64,000 bases of DNA from a virus: the IMG/VR virus record IMGVR_UViG_3300022907_000007, positions 1-64,000 of that record; one strand, written 5' to 3'. The notes under the pieces are model-generated. The model did no database searches, was not told the DNA's origin, and worked only from the letters and a program-made list of their open reading frames with translations. Positions 52,888 to 60,270 of the stretch are shown here, piece after piece (positions within the stretch are counted from its first letter, which is position 1; every line of letters starts with the position of its first letter). Made by a program: the position numbers and the translations under genes.

Positions 52888-53862
52888 ATGGCGCAACCAT
52901 CGAACACGTTCGACTCATATGACGCGGTCGGCATACGGGAAGACCTAGAAGACATCATCTATGATGTGTCTCCAGAGGAAACTCCATTCTATTCAGCCTG
53001 CGCGAAAGTAAAGGCAACTAACACGTTCCACGAGTGGCAGACAGACGCATTGCGTTCATCTGCGGCAAACGCTCACGTTGAAGGTGATGACACAACTGCT
53101 GAAGCTCGCACAGCGACTTCACGTTTGGGCAACTACACTCAGATCTTCAAGAACGCAGTATCTGTTCCTGACACTGACGATGGCCTGAACAAAGCAGGAC
53201 GCGCAAAGGAAATTGCCTATGCCACGCTCCGCATGGCTAAAGAGCAAAAGCTCGACATTGAAAAGGCATTGTTCGACAACAACGCTCGTGTAGCAGGTAG
53301 CTCTTCAGTTGCCCGTGAATTGGCGGGCGCTCCTGCGTGGATGATCACTAACACTGACTTTGTTACTGGCGGCGCGACTGACGGTGCAGATCCTACTGGT
53401 GACGGTACTGACGCTCGTACAGATGCTGTTGGCTCGTTAACAGCGTTCAGCCAAACTAAGTTTGACGGTGTTATGCAGTCAATCTGGGAGCAGGGTGGTA
53501 ACCCAGACGTTGTTTACTTGTCAGCGTTCCAGATGAACAAAGCTCTGGGCTTCACTGGCATGAACAATCAGCGTTCAACTATCGGCGCTTCTGTTGGTGG
53601 TACTAACGCGGTAATCAACGCAGTAGATGTCTACGTTACTCCTTGGGGTACTGTAGAGTTCATTCCTACTCGTGAAAACCGTTCGCGTGACGTATTCATC
53701 ATGCAGAACGACATGTGGGCTGTTGGCGTATTGCGTCCAACTAAGAACACACAGTTGGCTAAGACTGGCGACTCAACTCGCCGTCAGGTCATCACTGAAC
53801 TCACTCTTGTTTGTAAGAACGAGAAGGCTTCAGGGATCATCGCTGACAACACAACTTCTTAA
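52888..53862 (+). CDS. Major capsid protein (phage B), SU10/DUF5309-like
   Basis: 324 residues. NTFDSYDAVGIREDLEDIIY, VSPEETPFYSACAKVKATN and FHEWQTDALR are the N-terminal signature of the SU10-like coat family (DUF5309); NAVDVYVTPWGTVEFIPTRE and the C-terminal ELTLVCKNEKASGII agree. AGGAG before the ATG; terminator follows. Confidence 0.9.
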   Translation: MAQPSNTFDSYDAVGIREDLEDIIYDVSPEETPFYSACAKVKATNTFHEWQTDALRSSAANAHVEGDDTTAEARTATSRLGNYTQIFKNAVSVPDTDDGLNKAGRAKEIAYATLRMAKEQKLDIEKALFDNNARVAGSSSVARELAGAPAWMITNTDFVTGGATDGADPTGDGTDARTDAVGSLTAFSQTKFDGVMQSIWEQGGNPDVVYLSAFQMNKALGFTGMNNQRSTIGASVGGTNAVINAVDVYVTPWGTVEFIPTRENRSRDVFIMQNDMWAVGVLRPTKNTQLAKTGDSTRRQVITELTLVCKNEKASGIIADNTTS

Positions 53863-53876
53863 TGAAGTGACCAAGG

Positions 53877-53898
53877 AAGGGGCTACGGCCCCTTTCTG
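53877..53898 (+). terminator. Terminator after coat gene (phage B)
   Basis: AAGGGGC-TACG-GCCCCTT followed by TCTGCTTT. UACG tetraloop on a 7-bp stem. The same hairpin recurs at 61436. Confidence 0.8.
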
Positions 53899-53914
53899 CT
53901 TTGGGAGATAGACA

Positions 53915-54097
53915 ATGGCTAAATATAAAGTCGTAGTTGGAACACTATTTTTGGCAGGTCAGAAGTACCGCCGTGGCGACATCGTTGAATGCGCTAACCC
54001 AGAATTGCATGGAACCCGACTGGAGCCAGTCGTGGAGCCAAAGGTAGAAGAGAAGCCAAAACCTGCTCGTAAGCCACGGGCTAAGAAGGCGGAATGA
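53915..54097 (+). CDS. Small capsid-locus protein (60 aa)
   Basis: Beta segment (KYKVVVGTLFLAGQKYRRGD) and a Lys/Pro-rich tail. Possibly a capsid decoration protein by position. Overlaps the next ATG. Confidence 0.5.
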   Translation: MAKYKVVVGTLFLAGQKYRRGDIVECANPELHGTRLEPVVEPKVEEKPKPARKPRAKKAE

Positions 54098-54384
54098 AAC
54101 TAGGCGAGAAGATTCTGTATGACCACACAAACGACAAAGTGGTAATCCAGAAGACTCATGACGTTACCCCTGAGATGCATCGCGCACAGATGTTGCGTGA
54201 GGCAGGTGCAGGCCAGAATGGTGAGCATCGGCTCGTAGGAACAATTCCACTGAACCTTATTGCAGAGTGGTGCAAAGAGGCAGGCGTAAAGTGGAATGAC
54301 ACTCAAGCCCGGCAGGAAGTTGTAAAGCGCAAGATCCTGTCTGGAGACTTTGACAAGTTCAGGGTTTGGAAGGGAACGTATTGA
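54094..54384 (+). CDS. Conserved capsid-locus protein (96 aa)
   Basis: Starts MKLGEKILYDHTNDKVVIQK; contains MLREAGAGQNGEHRLVGTIP and LNLIAEWCKEAGVKW. A pattern I know from marine phages next to coat genes. Role unknown. Confidence 0.55.
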   Translation: MKLGEKILYDHTNDKVVIQKTHDVTPEMHRAQMLREAGAGQNGEHRLVGTIPLNLIAEWCKEAGVKWNDTQARQEVVKRKILSGDFDKFRVWKGTY

Positions 54385-54385
54385 G

Positions 54386-54580
54386 GTGGATAGGCGGACT
54401 GCGGCTTCTGCTCATAAGCGAATTGATGATCTGGAGAAACAACTCGTGAAACATGAGGCTGTATCTACAGAGCGTTGGACAGAAACAATATTACGAATCA
54501 AGAGGATTGAGGCGATCATGATCGGGACAGCGGGTGCTACCATCATGCTCCTGATCACCCTGTTAACCAAAACGGGATAG
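54386..54580 (+). CDS. Small tail-anchored membrane protein (holin-like)
   Basis: 64 residues from a GTG at 54386 (AGGGA upstream; the frame also opens at 54350). Coiled-coil N-terminus (SAHKRIDDLEKQL) and one C-terminal span (IMIGTAGATIMLLITLL). Layout of the hemolysin XhlA-like/holin accessory proteins. Tentative. Confidence 0.5.
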   Translation: MDRRTAASAHKRIDDLEKQLVKHEAVSTERWTETILRIKRIEAIMIGTAGATIMLLITLLTKTG

Positions 54581-54586
54581 AGAGCC

Positions 54587-55036
54587 ATGATATTTGAGGC
54601 CATAGCCGCTATTAAGATTGCCAACGAGGCGATCGGCGCGATCAAGGAATTTGCGGGCCACGTTTCTTCTGTAGGAGAGATGGGCAAAGATTTAACGAAA
54701 TTGGCAGACGCCAAGGACGATATCGAGAAGGCGGCTAAGGACGGCGACATGGAAGCGTTCTGGGCTTTAGAAGATATCAAGCGGCACGAGGCTGAGGTAA
54801 AGCAACAGTTCATCTACGCGGGACGCGCAGGGCTGTGGGACGATTACTGTAAGTTCATAGCAAACCGCAAGCAACTGCGTGAGAACGAGCGGAAACGTGC
54901 AGAAGCTAAAAAACTGGCTCGTAAAAAAGCCATACAGAATGGATTCCTGTATGTGGCTATTGGCATTGCTGTCCTCGGTGCTGTGGGCGGGGCCGTGGCC
55001 TTACTACTGTGGCTTATTAGCCTTAAAGGTACTTAG
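54587..55036 (+). CDS. Coiled-coil protein with C-terminal membrane anchor
   Basis: 149 residues; counterpart of 1757-2197: similar N-terminal AIAAIKIANEAIGAIKE, shared GRAGLWDDY, Lys/Arg coiled coil and C-terminal span (YVAIGIAVLGAVGGAVALLL). Both lie in the lysis/mini-protein island. Function unknown, perhaps spanin-like. Confidence 0.6.
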   Translation: MIFEAIAAIKIANEAIGAIKEFAGHVSSVGEMGKDLTKLADAKDDIEKAAKDGDMEAFWALEDIKRHEAEVKQQFIYAGRAGLWDDYCKFIANRKQLRENERKRAEAKKLARKKAIQNGFLYVAIGIAVLGAVGGAVALLLWLISLKGT

Positions 55037-55038
55037 AG

Positions 55039-55290
55039 ATGGCTATCGTATACCGTGGTGAAAAATTCAGCGGCTACAACAAGCCGAAGAGAACGCCGGG
55101 AGCATCCAAGAAGTTTGCGGTGCTAGCCAAAGAAGGCGAGACGATCCGACTCATCCGATTCGGTGATCCTAATATGACGATCAAGAAATCAAACCCAGAA
55201 CGCAGAAAATCTTTCAGAGCGCGGCATCGCTGTGACAGCAGTCCGCCGTCAAAACTAACGGCCAGATACTGGTCATGCAAGAAGTGGTGA
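55039..55290 (+). CDS. Conserved SGYNKPKRTP basic protein (phage B)
   Basis: 83 residues; homologue of 3393-3683. SGYNKPKRTPGASKKFAVLA, IRLIRFGDP, SFRARHRCDSSPPSKLTARY. The A copy has no Cys in SFKARHGRN, whereas this one has RHRCDSS. Function unknown. Confidence 0.7.
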   Translation: MAIVYRGEKFSGYNKPKRTPGASKKFAVLAKEGETIRLIRFGDPNMTIKKSNPERRKSFRARHRCDSSPPSKLTARYWSCKKW

Positions 55291-55295
55291 AAACT

Positions 55296-55430
55296 ATGGC
55301 TAAGAAAGCATATGGCAAGAAGATGTCACAGAACAGCAAGGCGCAGAAGGGGTTCACGCCATGCAGTCGTTGCCCCAACCCTAGCTCCTGTAAGAAAGCA
55401 GGAATGTGTCTCGCACAGGCAATGTCATGA
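55296..55430 (+). CDS. Mini-protein with CxxCPxPxxCKKAGxC motif (phage B)
   Basis: 44 residues: MAKKAYGKKMSQNSKAQKG, then FTPCSRCPNPSSCKKAGMC and a short tail. The four-Cys motif is the same as in 3196-3393. The stop overlaps the next ATG (ATGA). Likely a single zinc site. Confidence 0.65.
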   Translation: MAKKAYGKKMSQNSKAQKGFTPCSRCPNPSSCKKAGMCLAQAMS

Positions 55431-55588
55431 GCCTGTACGCGAACATCCACAAGAAACGGAAACGTATCAAGGCAGGCTCGAAAGAGACGATGCGGAAGCC
55501 GGGGACTAAAGGCGCTCCAACTGATGCGGCATTTGCTAAGGCAAAAAAGACTGCTAAGAAGCCAAAGAAAAGGACTAAGAAGTCATGA
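55427..55588 (+). CDS. Lys-rich mini-protein (MSLYANIHKKRKRIKAGS)
   Basis: 53 residues from the ATG overlapping the previous stop. This N-terminus is, as I remember, widespread in marine phages, often beside lysis genes. Very basic, ends KKPKKRTKKS. Function unknown. Confidence 0.65.
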   Translation: MSLYANIHKKRKRIKAGSKETMRKPGTKGAPTDAAFAKAKKTAKKPKKRTKKS

Positions 55589-55902
55589 CATTTGATCAAG
55601 TTGACCAGAATGGCGATGGTTTCATCGATCAGGCTGAATGGGAACGCATGAAGCTAGATGCAGAACGTGAGCGTCTAGCTGACGAGAACAATGACAGAGA
55701 TGCTAAAAGAAAGATGTGTTATTTCTGCTTGGCGGGGATGTTGATGTATCCGGCGGCAGTGGTAATCACTGAGATGCTTAAACTCCCTACGGCAAGCCAA
55801 TTATTATCATCAATGGCTAACATCTACTACCCTTCTGTTAGTTTGGTGGTAGGTAGTTACTTTGGCTTCAGCGCAATGTCTGGCAAGGATAAGGCAAAGT
55901 AA
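55585..55902 (+). CDS. EF-hand membrane protein
   Basis: 105 residues. Residues 7-18 DQNGDGFIDQAE form a canonical EF-hand loop (ligands D7, N9, D11, F13 carbonyl, D15, E18). A charged helix and two hydrophobic spans follow (about 45-65 and 80-98). Holin-like size and place, one gene cluster before the endolysin, so calcium may control its membrane action (inference). Confidence 0.65.
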   Translation: MTFDQVDQNGDGFIDQAEWERMKLDAERERLADENNDRDAKRKMCYFCLAGMLMYPAAVVITEMLKLPTASQLLSSMANIYYPSVSLVVGSYFGFSAMSGKDKAK

Positions 55903-56081
55903 TGAAAACCTGTCTGTACTCCTACACTAAGGGAATGTACGAGACAGAGTGCGGATTAAAAGCATTGTTGCGCCCACATCATCGGTGCGATAAATGCGGT
56001 AGGAAAGCAGAAGAGGTGCGCTATGCCACTGACAGCGAAAGGCAAGAAGATCATGAAAGAGATGATCGATCAGTACGGTAG
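55902..56081 (+). CDS. Small zinc-binding protein (59 aa)
   Basis: Reads MKTCLYSYTKGMYETECGLK, then HHRCDKCGRKAEEV. C-x2-C with nearby His and Cys suggests a zinc site. Starts in TAATG overlap. Overlaps the next gene by 59 bp. Function unknown. Confidence 0.5.
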   Translation: MKTCLYSYTKGMYETECGLKALLRPHHRCDKCGRKAEEVRYATDSERQEDHERDDRSVR

Positions 56082-56169
56082 GGACAAGGGTGAGTCCATG
56101 TTCTACGCGATGGAACGCTCAGGCAAACTGAAGGGCGTGGCAGGCAAAAGGAAGAAACGCAATGCTTAA
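56023..56169 (+). CDS. Conserved mini-protein MPLTAKGKKIMKEM
   Basis: 48 residues, basic: MPLTAKGKKIMKEMIDQYGR, then KGESMFYAMERSGKLKGVAG. AGAGG before the ATG. This short protein is common in marine phages; function unknown. Overlaps the holin start by 8 bp. Confidence 0.6.
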   Translation: MPLTAKGKKIMKEMIDQYGRDKGESMFYAMERSGKLKGVAGKRKKRNA

Positions 56170-56539
56170 CATGTTACTCGGCCCGGCTCTTGAGCTAGGC
56201 AAGGACTTTCTGAAAGGGAAGGCGGAAGAAAAGAAAGCAATCCAACAGCGGAAGATCAACCAGATCAACAGTGACGCTGACTGGGAAGCTAAGATGGCTG
56301 ACGCCACTAAATCATCATGGAAAGATGAGTGGTTTTCCTTGATTCTAAGTGCGCCTTTGATTGCCGTGGCATATAGCGTGGCAATGGATGACACCGCTAT
56401 CATTACAAGGATGGATGAGGCTTTCACTGCGCTCAACTCACTGCCTGAATGGTATCAGTACCTGCTTTTTATAGCGGTCAGCGCGTCATTTGGTGTTAAG
56501 GGTGCGGACAAGATTATGAGCATGCGGGGTAAAAAATGA
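56162..56539 (+). CDS. Holin, GTA-holin-like 3TM family (phage B)
   Basis: 125 residues. Helical N-terminus (GKDFLKGKAEEKKAIQQRK), SSWKDEWFSLILSAPLIAVA and two to three spans, C-terminal ASFGVKGADKI. Homologue of 2384-2749. Overlaps the endolysin start by 4 bp, a classic holin-endolysin pair. Confidence 0.75.
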   Translation: MLNMLLGPALELGKDFLKGKAEEKKAIQQRKINQINSDADWEAKMADATKSSWKDEWFSLILSAPLIAVAYSVAMDDTAIITRMDEAFTALNSLPEWYQYLLFIAVSASFGVKGADKIMSMRGKK

Positions 56540-57054
56540 TCGAGAATTATCAGCAATGTCTAGAAATGCTGTTGCATCATGAAGGCGGCTTTGTAAACCA
56601 TCCTGCCGATCCCGGCGGAATGACTAACCTTGGAGTGACCAAGAAGGTCTACGAAGATTATCTGGGCCGAGAGGTCACAGAGGATGAGATGCGAGCTTTG
56701 ACGCCAGAGGATGTCGCGCCACTGTACAAGCGTAATTATTGGGACAGGGTGAAAGGTGATGATTTGCCGTCTGGTCTTGATTGGGCTGTTTTTGATTGGG
56801 CTGTTAATAGTGGGACTGGCCGGAGTGCAAAAGCTCTCCAAACGTGTATCGGAACTACAGCAGATGGAGCGATCGGCCCTAACACACTGAAGAAACTTGC
56901 TGAGTTTGATCCTAAAGAGATCGTTATGCAGATGTTTGAGGCGCGTCAGGCGTTCTACGAGAGCCTGTCTACCTTTGACACGTTCGGCAAGGGATGGACA
57001 CGCAGGAACAGCGAGACACTCGATCAAGCAATCGCAATGTTAGAAAACAAATAA
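56536..57054 (+). CDS. Endolysin, GH108 muramidase
   Basis: 172 residues. HHEGGFVNHPADPGGMTNLG (catalytic E16), VTKKVYEDYLGR and FDWAVNSGTGRSAKALQ, then a C-terminal ADGAIGPNTLKKL binding repeat: the GH108 plus PG_binding_3 architecture. Different family from the GH24 endolysin of phage A. No signal peptide; depends on the holin. Confidence 0.9.
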   Translation: MIENYQQCLEMLLHHEGGFVNHPADPGGMTNLGVTKKVYEDYLGREVTEDEMRALTPEDVAPLYKRNYWDRVKGDDLPSGLDWAVFDWAVNSGTGRSAKALQTCIGTTADGAIGPNTLKKLAEFDPKEIVMQMFEARQAFYESLSTFDTFGKGWTRRNSETLDQAIAMLENK

Positions 57055-57056
57055 TG

Positions 57057-57084
57057 TTGCACAGATAAACATAATATGTTGTAA
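57057..57084 (+). promoter_or_regulatory. Possible promoter with TTGCAC -35
   Basis: TTGCAC at 57057-57062 and a weak -10 (TTGTAA) 16 bp on. The GTTGCA core matches the repeated element upstream of later genes. 32 bp before the recombination operon. Confidence 0.3.
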
Positions 57085-57115
57085 TTCTCCTGTTGTTTAC
57101 CAATGGGAGAATGCA

Positions 57116-57748
57116 ATGAAAAATCAAACAACACTAATGGCCCGTGTCTGGGCTGACCTATCTGCGATCAACGTCAACGATCACATCCAAAAGAAAGGCA
57201 ACTTGTCCTATCTGTCTTGGGCTTGGGCTTGGTCAACTCTTATGACTAAATACCCTGAGTCGTACTACGTCTTCCAAGACACCCGTACTGAAAACGGTAC
57301 GGTAATGGTTGAGTGCGTCCTGACTATTCATGAAGGCGAAGAGGTTGCCACGCGCACAATGTGGTTGCCGGTCATGGATCACAAGAACAAGGCGATCGTT
57401 GACCCTGACACTCGTGCGATATCTGACACACGCATGCGCTGTCTTGTGAAGTGCCTCGCTATGTTTGGTCTAGGTTTCTACATCTATGCAGGTGAAGACA
57501 TCCCGCAGGCTGAGAAAGAAGCCCTAGATCAGCCGATCGACAAGGCTCAGGCTCAACGCCTCAATGAGATGTTGGACTACTCAGGAACCGACATACAGAA
57601 GTTCCTAGCGCACTATCGGATCAGTTCTGTGTCCGAGCTACCACAATCGCATCATGAGCAGGCGTATAACGCGCTGTCGCAGAAGATCTCGCAAATGGAA
57701 GCCCAGACTGCGCAAGCTGATAACGAGTTGTCAGATGTCGATCTGTAA
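57116..57748 (+). CDS. Single-strand annealing protein (DUF1071/Sak-like)
   Basis: 210 residues. KGNLSYLSWAWAWSTLMTKY followed by DTRMRCLVKCLAMFGLGFYI is the pattern of DUF1071/ERF-type Rad52-like annealases. They pair complementary single strands made by the adjacent YqaJ-type exonuclease. GGGAGA before the ATG. Confidence 0.8.
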   Translation: MKNQTTLMARVWADLSAINVNDHIQKKGNLSYLSWAWAWSTLMTKYPESYYVFQDTRTENGTVMVECVLTIHEGEEVATRTMWLPVMDHKNKAIVDPDTRAISDTRMRCLVKCLAMFGLGFYIYAGEDIPQAEKEALDQPIDKAQAQRLNEMLDYSGTDIQKFLAHYRISSVSELPQSHHEQAYNALSQKISQMEAQTAQADNELSDVDL

Positions 57749-57760
57749 GGGGCAAGCACG

Positions 57761-58366
57761 ATGAGAATGATCAATCACGAGCAAGGGACACAGGAGTGGC
57801 TGAACAGCCGCCTAGGCTGTCCTAGTGGGTCAGGATTCGACAAGTTGATTCAGGCCAGTGGCAAGCCTTCTACGCAGGCTGAAGGGTACATTAATCAGTT
57901 AATCGCTGAATTGATGACCGGGCAGACCACAGAAGTCAAAGTCACTGAGTGGATGCAACGGGGAACTGAACTGGAGCCGATGGCGCGTAACTTTTACGAG
58001 CTAGCGTCAGGCAATGACGTTGAAGAGGTTGGGTTTTGCAAGCATGACGTTTTGGAGTGCGGTGTAAGCCCTGATGGACTGATTGGTGAGGATGGCGGGC
58101 TAGAGATTAAATGCCCGACTCCTGCAACACATATTGCTTATTTACGGGCAGGTGTGTTACCAACTAAATACAAACAGCAGGTGATGGGCTGTATGTGGAT
58201 CACTGGCAGGCAGTGGTGGGACTTTGTGTCTTACCACGAGACGATGCCTGCGCTGATCGTCAGAGTCGAACGTGACGATGACTACATCACGCTACTGGCT
58301 GATGAGGTATCAAAGGCCGTAGACACAATTCAATTAGAAGTTAATCGATTAAGGAAAATGCAATGA
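57761..58366 (+). CDS. YqaJ-type exonuclease
   Basis: 201 residues. Lambda-exonuclease fold residues: GTELEPMA (E70/E72), SPDGL (D105), LEIKC (E115, K117), KYKQQVMGC. Degrades one strand of double-stranded DNA to load the annealing protein encoded just upstream, a Red-like recombination pair. Confidence 0.9.
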   Translation: MRMINHEQGTQEWLNSRLGCPSGSGFDKLIQASGKPSTQAEGYINQLIAELMTGQTTEVKVTEWMQRGTELEPMARNFYELASGNDVEEVGFCKHDVLECGVSPDGLIGEDGGLEIKCPTPATHIAYLRAGVLPTKYKQQVMGCMWITGRQWWDFVSYHETMPALIVRVERDDDYITLLADEVSKAVDTIQLEVNRLRKMQ

Positions 58367-58635
58367 CACAATATGACAACACAAACCGGGGCGCTATCTG
58401 GCGCAATGAGAAGAAACGTCCTGACAAGCGTGACCCAGACTTTACCGGGGTCATGAACATCGAAGGTGTGGAGTATCACATGTCAGGTTGGTTGCCTGAT
58501 CCAGAGCGCAAGGGGCCAAAAACGCCTGCAATGACGTACTCGTACAGGCGCGTTGAAGAGCAGAATTTTCAGCCGATCGAGAGAACGATTGAGACCAATC
58601 CTGCGGCTGATGTTAACGATCAGATTCCTTGGTAA
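58363..58635 (+). CDS. Small protein with SSB-like acidic tip
   Basis: 90 residues. DFTGVMNIEGVEYHMSGWLP is a short beta core; the end VNDQIPW resembles the acidic tip of bacterial SSB (DDDIPF), which docks repair enzymes. It may be a small ssDNA-binding or SSB-mimic protein (inference). Overlaps the exonuclease gene by 4 bp. Confidence 0.5.
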   Translation: MTQYDNTNRGAIWRNEKKRPDKRDPDFTGVMNIEGVEYHMSGWLPDPERKGPKTPAMTYSYRRVEEQNFQPIERTIETNPAADVNDQIPW

Positions 58636-58636
58636 C

Positions 58637-58663
58637 AAAAAAAGCCCCGTAGCTTAACGGGGC
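58637..58663 (-). terminator. Hairpin with leftward terminator form
   Basis: GCCCCGT (58644-58650) and ACGGGGC (58657-58663), 6-nt loop. The A run lies to the left, so it is an intrinsic terminator for leftward transcription, although no leftward genes are visible nearby. On the plus strand it may act as an attenuating or stabilising hairpin. Confidence 0.55.
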
Positions 58664-58678
58664 AAAGGAGTCATCCCA

Positions 58679-58732
58679 ATGAGAGAAACATCTTGCGATG
58701 CAGTTACATATTACCACGGGAGCGATAAATGA
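58679..58732 (+). CDS. Possible 17-residue leader peptide
   Basis: MRETSCDAVTYYHGSDK with GGAG 10 bases before, located after the hairpin; its stop overlaps the HTH start (ATGA). Could couple HTH translation. Too short to be certain. Confidence 0.3.
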   Translation: MRETSCDAVTYYHGSDK

Positions 58733-58947
58733 CACGAGTAAACGCAGGGCTGTGTGTTAAGAACGCCCAGAAAGAACTCAACATACCGAACGAGCGGATG
58801 GCTAGGGACTTCAGTGTTCACCATCAGCAGGTGTCGAGATGGCGGGTCAATTCAGATATGCACCTGAGCAAATTGCAGATGTTTGCCAAATATTTTGAAA
58901 TGGATTTGTATGAGTTTTTGAAATTAGGAGAAGAATCCAATGGGTAA
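58729..58947 (+). CDS. Cro/C1-type HTH regulator
   Basis: 72 residues. NIPNERMARDFSVHHQQVSR WRV is a helix-turn-helix of the HTH_3 kind; C-terminal YFEMDLYEFLKLGEE helps dimerise. Transcription regulator of the early region of phage B (inference). Confidence 0.7.
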   Translation: MTRVNAGLCVKNAQKELNIPNERMARDFSVHHQQVSRWRVNSDMHLSKLQMFAKYFEMDLYEFLKLGEESNG

Positions 58948-59209
58948 CAAGAGATGGTCAAACAGTGAGCTATTGATGCTCGGTGACTTGTACCGGGACG
59001 GTCTGAGCTACAACGACATTGCGTGTAAGTTGAAGCGCAGTAAACGTGGAGTGGCGCATGCGCTTCACGCATACCGGCATGTGATCAACGTGGAGTACCG
59101 CAGGAAGCGCGGAGAGTACCACTCAGAGACGCCAACGCAGGAAGAGCTACGCGCACCAGTGAAGGACTTCACGCCTGCTAGCAAGCCTTGGTGGAAGTTC
59201 TGGGGATGA
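58940..59209 (+). CDS. Small HTH/SANT-like protein
   Basis: 89 residues. RWSNSELLMLGDLYRDGLSY NDIACKLKRSKRGVAHALHA is a trihelical DNA-binding segment as in phage SANT/Myb-like proteins. Ends KPWWKFWG, an aromatic basic tail that may touch membrane or protein. Overlaps neighbours. Confidence 0.6.
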   Translation: MGNKRWSNSELLMLGDLYRDGLSYNDIACKLKRSKRGVAHALHAYRHVINVEYRRKRGEYHSETPTQEELRAPVKDFTPASKPWWKFWG

Positions 59210-59658
59210 GTGACTCGCTCAAACAGACGGTAACGTCAGAGCAGGCCGCACTGCAGTCGTATCGTGACATCAAGAATATGATGAAAGATCACGGCTACTG
59301 TGTGGTCACCATCCGGGCAGGTGGCCGATCACTGGAGCAGAACGCGCTCTACCATGTATGGACGCAGGAGATCGCTGACAAGGTCAACAAGCACAACGGC
59401 ACTGACTTCAGCAAGGGTGAGATTCACACTAAACTGAAGGCGATGTTCTTGGGCTACACAGAGCCTAAGCAGATCGGCAGTACAACAATACCGCCACAGT
59501 TGAAAAGCACCACTAAACTAACGAAGGGCGAGATGTTTTTCTTCATGGAACAGGTGGAACACTGGGCTATCGATTCAGGGATCGCTTTATCGCACCCAGA
59601 AGACAATGAGTATTACCGGACAAAGCGAAAGCATGAAGTCGGCGAACAGACGCTGTAA
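59206..59658 (+). CDS. ninB: NinB recombination protein
   Basis: 150 residues from the ATG overlapping the previous stop. GGRSLEQNALYHVWTQEIAD and YTEPKQIGSTTIPPQLKSTT fit lambda NinB/Orf, a recombination mediator that binds ssDNA and SSB. Next to ninG, as in lambdoid phages. Confidence 0.85.
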   Translation: MSDSLKQTVTSEQAALQSYRDIKNMMKDHGYCVVTIRAGGRSLEQNALYHVWTQEIADKVNKHNGTDFSKGEIHTKLKAMFLGYTEPKQIGSTTIPPQLKSTTKLTKGEMFFFMEQVEHWAIDSGIALSHPEDNEYYRTKRKHEVGEQTL

Positions 59659-60217
59659 ACAGTGCCGGAAGAAGGTTCCTGCTGAGTCGGCATTTGTCAC
59701 TCAGTTGCGAGCCTTCTGTTCTTTTGAGTGCCTAACACAATTCACCAAGTCAGAGAAAGGGAGAAAAACGATAGCAAAATCCTCCCTTGCAGAAATGCGT
59801 GAGCGTAAACAAAAACTCAAGACCAAATCTGACTACCTCAAGGAAGCCCAGGCGGCGTTCAACGCATACGTCAGGGCGCGTGACCATGACAAGGCATGCA
59901 TCTCGTGTGGGCAGTGGACAGACGATCGATACGGCGGAGGTTGGGACGCAGGCCACTACAGGTCTGTTGGCTCGGCCCCACACCTCAGATTCAACTTGCA
60001 TGGGTGTCACAAACAATGCGTGAAGTGTAACCGCTATCTCAGCGGCAACGTGGCCGAGTACCGCAAGGGTCTGATCGAGCGCATCGGCATCGAAAAGGTT
60101 GAGGCACTGGAGGCCATGAATGCTGTCGAAAACATAGGGAAAAAAGAAGAGTATTTAATCCGCATCAAAAAAATATTTACCAAGAAGAAACAAAAAGTGT
60201 TGCAATCAAGGTTGTAA
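59633..60217 (+). CDS. ninG: NinG recombination protein
   Basis: 194 residues from the ATG at 59633. N-terminal zinc site (CKQC, CSFEC), basic coiled helix, then CISCGQW...WDAGHYRSVGSAPHLRFN and CHKQCVKCNRYLSGN, the HNH-like zinc nuclease motif of NinG/Rap. Holliday-junction or flap endonuclease in recombination. Overlaps ninB by 26 bp. Confidence 0.9.
   Translation: MKSANRRCKQCRKKVPAESAFVTQLRAFCSFECLTQFTKSEKGRKTIAKSSLAEMRERKQKLKTKSDYLKEAQAAFNAYVRARDHDKACISCGQWTDDRYGGGWDAGHYRSVGSAPHLRFNLHGCHKQCVKCNRYLSGNVAEYRKGLIERIGIEKVEALEAMNAVENIGKKEEYLIRIKKIFTKKKQKVLQSRL
60191..60207 (+). promoter_or_regulatory. Repeated CAAAAAGTGTTGCAATC element, copy 1
   Basis: 17 bp identical to 60519-60535; partly matched at 62062-62075. 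Each lies 25-30 bp before a hairpin leader. TTGCAA looks like a -35, but here no good -10 is seen at 16-17 bp. Overlaps the 3' end of ninG. Confidence 0.55.
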
Positions 60218-60231
60218 AGTGCGAATATACA

Positions 60232-60270
60232 CATGTCGGGAAATTAAATTGAAATGGAGAAAACGACATG
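60232..60270 (+). promoter_or_regulatory. Start-codon leader hairpin, copy 1
   Basis: CATGTCG (60232-60238) pairs with CGACATG (60264-60270), 7 bp, and the second arm contains the ATG start. The loop carries the conserved AAATTAAATTGAAAT and the GGAG ribosome site. Would hide the start codon when folded. Confidence 0.7.
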
